Shown here piece after piece: positions 47,579 to 54,754 of a stretch of 64,000 bases of DNA. Positions within the stretch are counted from its first letter, which is position 1; every line of letters begins with the position of its first letter. The DNA is from Oceanibium sediminis (lineage in GTDB: Bacteria > Pseudomonadota > Alphaproteobacteria > Rhodobacterales > Rhodobacteraceae): positions 372,001-436,000 of the forward strand of contig NZ_QGNX01000002.1 in NCBI RefSeq assembly GCF_003265325.1. Direction: 5' to 3'. The position numbers and the translations under genes are program-made. The notes beneath the pieces were generated by a model, which ran no database searches, was not told the origin of the DNA, and saw only the letters and a program-made list of their open reading frames with translations.

Positions 47579-48541
47579 TCAGTCGATCTGCGACAGGACG
47601 TAGTCACGGACCTCGGGGGCGAAGCCTTCGGCAACCTTGCGGATTGCGGGCTTGGCTTTTTCGCGGAAAGCGGCGACGTCGGATTCGACGATCTCCATGC
47701 CTTCGGCTTCGAGGCTCTCGTAGGCCTTGGATTCGTTGGCCTTCACCAGCTCGTCACCCCAGGTGATGGACTCGGTGATCGCGCCCTGGATCAGCTCGCG
47801 GTCCGCGTCCGACAGCTCTTCGTAGAAGTCGTTGTTCATCAGCCAGTGGAAGAACGAATGAACGTGCTCCGTCTTGTTGACGTAGTCCTGCACTTCGTAA
47901 AGGCGGCCGGCATAGATGAAGTCGACCGGGTTTTCCTGCATCTCGATCACGCCGGTCTGCAGCGAGGTATAGACCTCAGGCCATGCGATGGGGCTGGGCA
48001 GAGCGCCGACTTCCTGCCAGATCGTGACCCAGGGGGCGATCTCGGGGATGCGCAGGCGCGCACCGGCCACGTCATCCGGCGTCATGACCGGCGTCTTCGA
48101 GGTCAGGTTGCGCGGGTTGCGCACGGACAGGCCCACCAGGCGCAGGTTGCCATTGCTGACCATGGCGTTCTGCACGGCCTCGCCAAGCTCACCTTCGTAG
48201 ACTTTGCGCGCGGCTTCGGAGTTGTCATAGACGAAGGGCAGGTCCGAGGCGGCGTATTCCGCTGCGTAAAGCGACATGGGCATCGAACCGCCAAGCGCGA
48301 TCTGGTATTCACCGATGCTCGCGCCTTCCAGGTGATCCCGCTCGCCACCGACTTCGGTGCCCAGAAGCGTGACCGTGAAGCGGCCTTCGGACTGGGTCTC
48401 GATCGTTTCCTTCAGACGCTCGCCGACACGGAACATCTCGTGCGAGGGATCGACATGCAGGGCGATGCTGATGTCTTCGGCCACGGCGGGAACAGCCAGT
48501 GAAACGCTGCCGATCACGGCCGCAAGTACGAAATTCTTCAA
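47579..48541 (-). CDS. TRAP transporter substrate-binding protein (DctP-like)
   Basis: This periplasmic binding protein (320 residues) has a signal peptide ending in AVPAVAED. The TRAP signature is clear: GARLRIPEIAPWVTIWQEVGALPSPIAWPEVYTSLQTGVIEMQENP, where the Arg normally salt-bridges a carboxylate of the ligand. This supports an acid as substrate. The start is a TTG at 48541, because GGGAGG sits 5 bases upstream and it opens directly on the signal peptide (KNFVLAAVIGSV). It is the first gene of the cluster operon, divergent from a GntR regulator. Confidence 0.9.
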   Translation of the reverse strand: MKNFVLAAVIGSVSLAVPAVAEDISIALHVDPSHEMFRVGERLKETIETQSEGRFTVTLLGTEVGGERDHLEGASIGEYQIALGGSMPMSLYAAEYAASDLPFVYDNSEAARKVYEGELGEAVQNAMVSNGNLRLVGLSVRNPRNLTSKTPVMTPDDVAGARLRIPEIAPWVTIWQEVGALPSPIAWPEVYTSLQTGVIEMQENPVDFIYAGRLYEVQDYVNKTEHVHSFFHWLMNNDFYEELSDADRELIQGAITESITWGDELVKANESKAYESLEAEGMEIVESDVAAFREKAKPAIRKVAEGFAPEVRDYVLSQID

Positions 48542-48600
48542 AATAACCTCCCAGTTACACGCGTGGCGCGCGACGGCGTCGCCACGCAATCCTCAGGCTC

Positions 48601-48633
48601 AACTGGTCCGACCATCAGACCATCTGACCAGTT
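48601..48633. promoter_or_regulatory. Operator for the FadR-type GntR regulator
   Basis: A compact symmetric site lies between the TRAP operon and the GntR gene. Outer arms AACTGGTC (48601-48608) and GACCAGTT (48626-48633) form a perfect inverted repeat. Inside are TGGTC-C-GACCA (48604-48614) and TCAGA-CCA-TCTGA (48615-48627). Reading along one strand, GACCA recurs at 48610, 48618 and 48626 with 8-bp phasing. TGGTC/GACCA half-sites are typical of FadR-subfamily operators. Confidence 0.7.
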
Positions 48634-48712
48634 GCTTTTTTCTGTGAATGGTGTCTCTGTTGTCAAGAGCAATTTTTGAACTGCCCCGATTGAGAACACC
48701 GAAAGGATAAAG

Positions 48713-49507
48713 ATGCCCTCACAGCCCGACGACGCCCCGGAATCCCCCCCCGAGGACGGACACGCCACGCCCCCTGCCCGCGCGCGCCGCGCCGTACGCC
48801 GCCGCCGCATGCACGAGGAACTGGTGGAAGTCCTGGCCGAGGATATCCGCCAGGGTGTCTATCCCGTGGACGAGGTGCTGCCATCCGAACGCCAGTTGAT
48901 GGACGATTTCGGCGTTTCCCGGCTGACGGTGCGCGAGGCTCTCGCCTCGCTGGAAAGTCACGGGCTGATCGAAACCCGCCCCGGCACCCGGGCGCGGGTG
49001 TGCGGGCCGCGGGCGGACTTCCTGCTCGACATGCTCAGCCAGGCGGCGACGTTTTCGCTGCGCCAGCCGGGGGGCCTGAAGATCTTTGCCGAAGTCCGCG
49101 AACTGGTGGAATCCGGCACCGCGCAACTGGCCGCCGAACGCGCCACCGATGACCAGATCGAGATCCTGCGCGACCGGATCAGCGCCAACCGCGCAGCCAT
49201 CGGCGACACGCGCCTGTTCGGCACGACGGATATCGACTTCCACCTCGCCATAGCCGAGATCGTGGACAATCCGATCATATCCTCGTTCTTCCGCGCCGTT
49301 GACCAGTGGCTGCAAGAGGTGCGCGACACCAGCCTGCGCAACGAGGGCCAGATGGAGACCGCCCACGCCGCCCATGTGAAGATTTTCGAGGCGATCGAGG
49401 CACGCTCCCCCGATCGCGCCGCCGCCGAGATGCGCGCACACCTGCGCCAGCTCGCCAGGATATACCCGACAAATCCCGATGCCACGCCACCCAGGACCAG
49501 GACCTGA
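48713..49507 (+). CDS. GntR-family (FadR subfamily) transcriptional regulator
   Basis: This 264-residue repressor-type protein has a GntR winged helix (EELVEVLAEDIRQGVYPVDEVLPSERQLMDDFGVSRLTVREALASLESHGLI). A C-terminal all-helical FCD ligand domain follows, with metal/ligand residues in DIDFHLAIAEI and HAAHVKIFEAI (His). It most likely senses an acid intermediate and controls the divergent TRAP/RLP/kinase operon and itself through the operator at 48601-48633. GAAAGGA precedes the ATG. A basic RARRAVRRRRMHEE stretch precedes the winged helix. Confidence 0.9.
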   Translation: MPSQPDDAPESPPEDGHATPPARARRAVRRRRMHEELVEVLAEDIRQGVYPVDEVLPSERQLMDDFGVSRLTVREALASLESHGLIETRPGTRARVCGPRADFLLDMLSQAATFSLRQPGGLKIFAEVRELVESGTAQLAAERATDDQIEILRDRISANRAAIGDTRLFGTTDIDFHLAIAEIVDNPIISSFFRAVDQWLQEVRDTSLRNEGQMETAHAAHVKIFEAIEARSPDRAAAEMRAHLRQLARIYPTNPDATPPRTRT

Positions 49508-49526
49508 GGCACAGAGAGGACCAGCC

Positions 49527-50168
49527 GTGACCGCGCTACTTTCAGAGCAAACCCGCATGCGCGACCGCATCGCCGCAGTGGGCAAGTCAATCTTCGACCG
49601 GGGCCTGACCTTTGGCTCCACCGGCAATATCAGCGTGCGGCTGTCGGACGGGAATCTTCTGATGACACCGACCAACGCCTCGCTCGGCGCGCTAGATCCG
49701 GCACGGATCTCGCTGACCGACGCGGATGGGCGGCACCTTGAGGGCGACAAGCCGACCAAGGAATCCTTCCTGCACACCTGCGTCTATTGCCAGCGCCCGC
49801 ATTCCGACGCCGTCGTCCACCTGCATTCGACCCATTCCGTCGCGATCAGCGTGATGGAAGGGCTCGACCCCGAGGATCTGCTGCCCCCGCTGACCGCCTA
49901 TTACGTCATGCGGGTGGGCCGGCTGCCGCTGATCCCCTACTTCGCACCCGGCGACAAGGCGCTTGCCAGGGCGGTGGAAGAACGGGTCGGCCATTCCCAC
50001 GCGGTGCTGCTGGCCAATCACGGCCCTATCGTCGCCGGCAAGACCCTTGAAGAGGCCCAGTACGCCACCGAAGAGCTGGAGGAGACGGCCCGCCTGTTCA
50101 TGCTGCTGAAGGATTACAAGATCCGCCCGTTGACAGCCGAACAGGCCGACGCCCTGCGCAAGGACTAG
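49527..50168 (+). CDS. Class II aldolase/adducin-family protein (OtnC-like decarboxylase)
   Basis: The enzyme (213 residues) belongs to the zinc-dependent class II aldolase family. Visible are STGNISVRLSDGNLLMTPTNASLG (phosphate-binding), PTKESFLHTCVY, the metal site HLHSTHS and the later VLLANHGPIVAG. Members such as OtnC decarboxylate 3-oxo-tetronate 4-phosphates to dihydroxyacetone phosphate. The GTG at 49527, with GAGAGGA upstream, is the best start. It directly follows the GntR gene and would act on the product of the DUF1537 kinase encoded in the divergent operon. Confidence 0.85.
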   Translation: MTALLSEQTRMRDRIAAVGKSIFDRGLTFGSTGNISVRLSDGNLLMTPTNASLGALDPARISLTDADGRHLEGDKPTKESFLHTCVYCQRPHSDAVVHLHSTHSVAISVMEGLDPEDLLPPLTAYYVMRVGRLPLIPYFAPGDKALARAVEERVGHSHAVLLANHGPIVAGKTLEEAQYATEELEETARLFMLLKDYKIRPLTAEQADALRKD

Positions 50169-50201
50169 CCGGCCGGAAAGCCAAGCCGGATTTGGGGCCG
50201 G

Positions 50202-51041
50202 TCAGCTCGGGCTGTGAAGGAACAAGAAGTCCTCGCGCAACGCCTCCCACTGCTGGCGTGAGCGCGCCGCCAGAAGGTAGCCGGTTTGCAGCGCTGCGCT
50301 GTATGGCTGCCCGTCGGCAAGCATGGCGGCGTAGCCACCGGCTTCGCGGTAGATCAACTCTCCGGCCGCGTGATCCCAGGGTTTCGGCGTACCAGAGAGC
50401 GAAAAATCGACGTGCCCTTCGGCCAGCAGCCAGTATTCGTGGCAGGAGCAGCGGAAGGACATGATGCGGTCATAGCGTTCCAGCAACGGCCCGACCCGGC
50501 TGCGCAGGCGCTTGGGGAACAGGAAGATGGGCACGAAACCGTTCGTGCCCCGTGCCTCCGGATCGATCGACAGGCGGCGCCGCGCGCCATCCGGCGTGCA
50601 GTGAAAGGCGCCCTGCCCCGCGCGCGCGGCGAGCCAGGCGTCGGTGATCGGGTCATAGTGCAGGCCAAGGACCGTCCGCCCGCCCTGCACGACGCTGAGG
50701 ATGATGCCGAACAGCGGCAGGCCCCTGGCGAAGTTCCACGTGCCGTCGACCGGATCCACGATCACCGCCAGGTCGGCCCCGCCCAGCAGGTCCAGAAGCC
50801 CGGGGTCTGCACTGGCGGCTTCCTCGCCCACCACCAGCGCGCTCGGCAGGATGCCCGCAAGCGCTTCAGTAAGACGCCGCTCCGACGCCTTGTCGGCGAT
50901 CGTGACAAGGTCGTTCTCGTTCGTCTTGGTTTCGATCGACGCGGCCGGCAGGCTTCTAAAGTGCGGCAGGATATCGAGGCGCGCGGTTTCGCGGACGAGC
51001 GCGACGAGGCGATCCTCCAGATCCTGATCGACCTTTGGCAT
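50202..51041 (-). CDS. Inositol-monophosphatase-family phosphatase in the ABC importer operon
   Basis: This is the second IMPase-family protein of the window (279 residues), divergent from the copy at 21.6 kb. Motifs are VVGEEAASADP (metal Glu), VIVDPVDGTWNFARGLPLFG and PWDHAAGELIYREAGG. Substrates of the family include inositol phosphates, fructose 1,6-bisphosphate and 3'-phosphoadenosine phosphates. The start codon overlaps the DUF1868 stop by one base (TGATG; a GTG three bases earlier is an alternative), so it is translated with the importer. The gene supports a phosphorylated sugar or cyclitol as intermediate. Confidence 0.85.
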   Translation of the reverse strand: MPKVDQDLEDRLVALVRETARLDILPHFRSLPAASIETKTNENDLVTIADKASERRLTEALAGILPSALVVGEEAASADPGLLDLLGGADLAVIVDPVDGTWNFARGLPLFGIILSVVQGGRTVLGLHYDPITDAWLAARAGQGAFHCTPDGARRRLSIDPEARGTNGFVPIFLFPKRLRSRVGPLLERYDRIMSFRCSCHEYWLLAEGHVDFSLSGTPKPWDHAAGELIYREAGGYAAMLADGQPYSAALQTGYLLAARSRQQWEALREDFLFLHSPS

Positions 51042-51838
51042 CACGTATGACCTTCCCTGCCCGATTGCGCCTGGTCACCTTCTACATGATTGTTTCCGAG
51101 ATAGAGAACAGGTTCAAAATGATGCATGTTCTCGAAGTCGCACAGCTCGCAGGGGCCGATCTCGATCTCGGGCACCTCGGCTGCAAACGCGCTGCCAAGT
51201 TCGTCACTGAAAGCCACCATTTCCCGCGCCATCGCATCGTCGACCCAGCGCAGCTGGTAGGCCAGCGAGACGTGGAACACGTAGCTATCGAAGTCGCGGG
51301 GCACCAGGCCGCTGGCGTCACGCATCGCGATCCGGGCGTCGCGCAAGCGCCGCTCTTCTTCGTCGTCGGCACCGCAGACCGTCAGGCTGTGAAGCCCGAA
51401 CAGCCCGTCGGGGCGAATCCGGAAGCGTTGCGGCAGGGTCAGCCCATCGAACTTGCGGCGCAGCACGTCGGTCGTGCCATCGCGGGTGGCATCCCGGGGC
51501 ACCCCCTCGGGCCAGGCGTTTTCATCGGGCAGGAAGGGCGACCAGCCCTGGAAGACCGTCATGTGGAAACTGTCAGCCGGCAGGTAGGTGAACAGCCCGC
51601 CGAACGCGCTGCGGCGCACTTTGTCCTGCAACTCTGCCAAGAGCGCATGCGCGGGCGACGTGCGGTCGAGATGGCACAGGACGGTGTTTCCGGGCCAGTG
51701 GCGGACCTTCCCGTCAAGGTCGAACTTGCCGCCGCCCCCCTCGGGCGAGATCGCCTTGGGAAGCGCCGTTCCGGCGGACCGGCCTGTCAGCGTTTCAACC
51801 GGGTCCGGGCGGCGGGGGAACATGTCTTTTCGAAGCAT
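51041..51838 (-). CDS. DUF1868 protein, 2H-phosphoesterase-like
   Basis: This 265-residue protein has two H-x-[S/T] motifs, SFHMTVFQG (about residue 92) and VFHVSLAYQ (about residue 200). This is the active-site pattern of the 2H phosphoesterase superfamily (cyclic or linear phosphodiester hydrolysis). The N-terminal GKFDLDGKVRHWPGNTVLCHL segment matches DUF1868. It sits between the importer ATPase and the IMPase gene with 1-bp overlaps on each side, so the imported compound may contain a phosphodiester that it opens before the phosphatase acts (inference). Confidence 0.75.
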   Translation of the reverse strand: MLRKDMFPRRPDPVETLTGRSAGTALPKAISPEGGGGKFDLDGKVRHWPGNTVLCHLDRTSPAHALLAELQDKVRRSAFGGLFTYLPADSFHMTVFQGWSPFLPDENAWPEGVPRDATRDGTTDVLRRKFDGLTLPQRFRIRPDGLFGLHSLTVCGADDEEERRLRDARIAMRDASGLVPRDFDSYVFHVSLAYQLRWVDDAMAREMVAFSDELGSAFAAEVPEIEIGPCELCDFENMHHFEPVLYLGNNHVEGDQAQSGREGHT

Positions 51839-52893
51839 CAGTTGATCCTTTGTTGCGTTTCGGGATCGAACAGGTGGACGGCATCGGGGGGGATATGCAG
51901 GAACACCTCGCTGCTGTCCGCGTTCGCCCCGCCTTGGCTGGTCGAGAGGCGCATCTGCTCGCCGCTGTCGAGCTGGACCAGCAGGATGTGATGTGAGCCG
52001 AGGTCCTCGCGATACAGCACCTGCGCTTTCAGCCCAGCGTCGCTGAGTTCGATCCGTTCCGGGCGCACACCGGCCAGGACCTCGCCCTCATGCGCCACGG
52101 TCGTCATAGGGGTGCCGCTGGCAAGGCACAGGTTGCCACCCTCGCCCCGCGCCTTCAGCAGGTTCATGGCCGGGGCCCCGATGAACTCGGCGACAAAGGT
52201 GGTCCGGGGACGGTGGTAGATTTCGCCCGGCGTGGCGAATTGCTCGATCTGGCCTTCGTTGAGGATCAGGATCCTGTCAGCCAGGGTCATCGCCTCCACC
52301 TGGTCATGGGTGACGAAGACGCTGGTCGCGCCGATGCGCTTGTGCAGGTTCGACAGTTCGATCCGCATGTCGTTGCGCAGCTTCGCATCCAGGTTCGACA
52401 ACGGCTCATCAAACAGAAGCACACCCGGTTCACGCACGATGGCGCGCGCGATGGCGACCCGCTGGCGCTGCCCGCCCGACAGCTGGCTCGGCCGCCGGTC
52501 GAGGTAGCCCTCAAGGCCTGCAATCCGCGCCACGGCTGCAATCCGCTCGACCCGCTCGGCCTTGCGGACCTTTGCGAGCTTCAGCGAATAGCCGATGTTG
52601 TCGGCGACGCTCATATGCGGATAGAGCGCGTAGTTCTGGAACACCATGGCGCAGCCCCGGTCCTTCGCCGGGACGTTCTGCACCTCGCGCGCGCCGAAAA
52701 GCAGGCGGCCGCTGGTCACCTCCTCCAGGCCTGCCAGCATGTTCAGCAGCGTGGACTTGCCACAGCCCGAAGGGCCGAGGATCACGGTGAACTCGCCCGC
52801 CTCGAACTGCGCGGACAGGCCGGGGATCACCTCGACCCTGTCGTAGCGCTTGGTCACGTTGTCGATGGTAATGCGTGTTCCGGTCATGGTCAT
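51838..52893 (-). CDS. Carbohydrate ABC importer ATP-binding protein (UgpC/MalK-like)
   Basis: This 351-residue ATPase of the CUT1 type has Walker A GPSGCGKST, QNYALYPHMSV after the Q-loop, signature LSGGQRQRVAIARAI, Walker B LLFDEPLSNLDAKLR and switch VTHDQVEAM. A C-terminal TOBE/MOP regulatory domain follows (AGVRPERIELSDAG). It works with the two permeases and binding protein encoded upstream. It overlaps the preceding permease gene by 4 bp. Confidence 0.92.
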   Translation of the reverse strand: MTMTGTRITIDNVTKRYDRVEVIPGLSAQFEAGEFTVILGPSGCGKSTLLNMLAGLEEVTSGRLLFGAREVQNVPAKDRGCAMVFQNYALYPHMSVADNIGYSLKLAKVRKAERVERIAAVARIAGLEGYLDRRPSQLSGGQRQRVAIARAIVREPGVLLFDEPLSNLDAKLRNDMRIELSNLHKRIGATSVFVTHDQVEAMTLADRILILNEGQIEQFATPGEIYHRPRTTFVAEFIGAPAMNLLKARGEGGNLCLASGTPMTTVAHEGEVLAGVRPERIELSDAGLKAQVLYREDLGSHHILLVQLDSGEQMRLSTSQGGANADSSEVFLHIPPDAVHLFDPETQQRIN

Positions 52894-53810
52894 TTTTCCG
52901 AAAGGTTGAGCCCGCGGACGATCTGGCGCTGCATGAGCCCGATGAGCAGAACGGGGATGAAGGAAACGAACAGCGCACCCGCCATCAGCATCGGCACGTC
53001 CGGGATCCGGTCCGGATCGGTATTGGCCAGCCGCGCCAGCCCAACGACGGCGGGCTGCGCGTCCGGCGTCGACGCCGCGATCAGCGGCCAGAGGTAAGCG
53101 GTCCAGCCGCCGATGAACCAGAACATGAAGGTGGCGACCAGCGGCGTCCAGGACAGAGGCAACAGGATGTCGATCATGAACCGGATCGGCCCGGCCCCGT
53201 CCATCGTCGCCGCGCGCGGCAGGTCCTTCGGCAGACTCATGAAGAATTGGCGATAGATGAAGACCGAGGTGCTGGAGGTGGCGATCGGCGCGGCGACGCC
53301 GATGTAGCTGTCGAGCAGGCTGTATTCCAGGTACGGGCGGCTGCCGGTCAGACGCTCGATCAGCGCATCAAGGCCCGTCCAGCCCAGCAGCCAGTTGATC
53401 GGCATCAGCACGTTCGCGACGACCTGGTAGGTGGTGATCACGATCAGCTCCAGCGGCAGCATCACGGTGACGATTGTGATCGCGAAGATCACGGTGTTGA
53501 GGCGCGACTTGTAGAACACCAGCGCGAAGGTTGCCGTGAAAGCAAAGGCGCATTTGATGAAGGCCACCAGCAGAGAGATGACGACCGAGTTCCAAAGCTG
53601 TGCCGGCAGGCGCGTCTCGAACAGGACATGGGCGAAGTTTTCCCAGAAGTGATCGCTGACGCGCAGGCGGATGCCGCCGCCGCTGACGAACTCCTCGTAG
53701 GACAGCGTCGCGGTCAGGAAGGCGATCACGATTGGCGCGAGGATGAACAGGATGCCCGCGATCATGATCCCGGTGGCGACGACGTTGACGGTGCGTGTGC
53801 GTTCGATCAT
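52890..53810 (-). CDS. Carbohydrate ABC importer permease (UgpE-like)
   Basis: Six membrane segments and the EAA loop (FFMSLPKDLPRAATMDGAGPIRFMIDILLP) identify a CUT1 inner-membrane permease (306 residues from the ATG). The ATG at 53810 is preferred because GTGAGGGCG precedes it. A GTG at 53819 would overlap the upstream permease stop (GTGA). UgpE-type proteins pair with UgpA-type partners for glycerol-3-phosphate or glycerophosphodiester uptake, but the family is broad. Confidence 0.9.
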   Translation of the reverse strand: MIERTRTVNVVATGIMIAGILFILAPIVIAFLTATLSYEEFVSGGGIRLRVSDHFWENFAHVLFETRLPAQLWNSVVISLLVAFIKCAFAFTATFALVFYKSRLNTVIFAITIVTVMLPLELIVITTYQVVANVLMPINWLLGWTGLDALIERLTGSRPYLEYSLLDSYIGVAAPIATSSTSVFIYRQFFMSLPKDLPRAATMDGAGPIRFMIDILLPLSWTPLVATFMFWFIGGWTAYLWPLIAASTPDAQPAVVGLARLANTDPDRIPDVPMLMAGALFVSFIPVLLIGLMQRQIVRGLNLSEK

Positions 53811-53815
53811 CGCCC

Positions 53816-54697
53816 TCACCTCTCGTACTTGACGTGCTTTTCCAGCCGGAACTGGAGCAGCACCATGATGCCGACGAAAAGGATCAGCAGCGCGGTCTGT
53901 GTCGCGGCACCTGACAGGTCATAGGCTTTGAACCCGTCGACGTAGATCTTGTAGATCAGCAACGTCGTGGCCCCGCCCGGCCCGCCCTGGGTCATTGTGT
54001 CGATCAGGCCGAACGCCTCGACGATGGTTCCGACGAATTCCAGCACGAAGGTCAGGAAGAGCTGCGGCGTCAGCAGCGGCAGCTGGATGTCCCGTATCCG
54101 CCGCCACGGCCCGGCCCCGTCCATCGCCGCGGCTTTGGTCAGCGTGTCGGGGATCGCCTGCAGGCCGGACAGCAGAATGATGAAGTTGAACGGAATACCG
54201 TTCCAGATCTGCGCAACGAGGATGGTCGCGAAGGCGTCATTGCCGTCGGTCCTGGGGTTCCACACGCCAGGGAAGGCCTCGTTCAGCGGCGCGAATACGC
54301 CGAGGAACGGGTCGAAGATGAAGACGAAGACCACCCCGATGGAGGCTCCCGCCACCGCCTTGGGCCAGATGATGATGTTGCGCGCCGCCGATGACAGCCG
54401 CAATCCGCGGTCCGCCGCCAGCGCAAGGATCAGCGATATGCCGATGGCAAGCCCGGGTGCGAGCACCATGAAGACAAGCGTGCGGCGCATGGCCGACCAG
54501 AACTCCGGGTCCGACAGGACGCGGGCGTAGTTCTGAAACCCGACGAAATCCGAGCCGCCGCCGAAGGGGCGTTCCAGGAAGAAGGACCAAAAGAACGCCA
54601 GCCCGACCGGGATGTAGAAGAAGATCACGATGAGGATGAGGATCGGCGCGACCAACAGGGTATAGGTCCAGCCACCGCTGTAGAATCCTTGGCGCAT
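53816..54697 (-). CDS. Carbohydrate ABC importer permease (UgpA-like)
   Basis: This is the first permease of the importer (293 residues). An N-terminal helix (TLLVAPILILIVIFFYIPVGLAFFWSF) and WPKAVAGASIGVVFVFIFDP are typical of UgpA/MalF-like proteins; the EAA loop is PDTLTKAAAMDGAGPWRRIRDIQLPLL. I chose the ATG at 54697 since GGAG lies 7 bases upstream; an ATG at 54703 would have the same GGAGA touching the start. Confidence 0.9.
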   Translation of the reverse strand: MRQGFYSGGWTYTLLVAPILILIVIFFYIPVGLAFFWSFFLERPFGGGSDFVGFQNYARVLSDPEFWSAMRRTLVFMVLAPGLAIGISLILALAADRGLRLSSAARNIIIWPKAVAGASIGVVFVFIFDPFLGVFAPLNEAFPGVWNPRTDGNDAFATILVAQIWNGIPFNFIILLSGLQAIPDTLTKAAAMDGAGPWRRIRDIQLPLLTPQLFLTFVLEFVGTIVEAFGLIDTMTQGGPGGATTLLIYKIYVDGFKAYDLSGAATQTALLILFVGIMVLLQFRLEKHVKYER

Positions 54698-54718
54698 GAG
54701 CATTCTCCGTTCTGGGGC

Positions 54719-54742
54719 GGCAGGCGGCACGAACCGCCTGCC
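54719..54742 (-). terminator. Intercistronic hairpin after the sugar-binding-protein gene
   Basis: A perfect 9-bp stem (GGCAGGCGG and CCGCCTGCC, loop cacgaa) lies between the binding-protein stop (54755) and the first permease gene. There is no T-run. The position matches the hairpins after the other two binding-protein genes in this window. Confidence 0.6.
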
Positions 54743-54754
54743 AAAGCTGCTTTA

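Noticed and set aside
48601-48713. Fatty-acid regulator FadR
   Set aside because: The half-sites resemble FadR operators, but the regulator's neighbours are acid-sugar genes and no fatty-acid genes are present; only the subfamily is shared.
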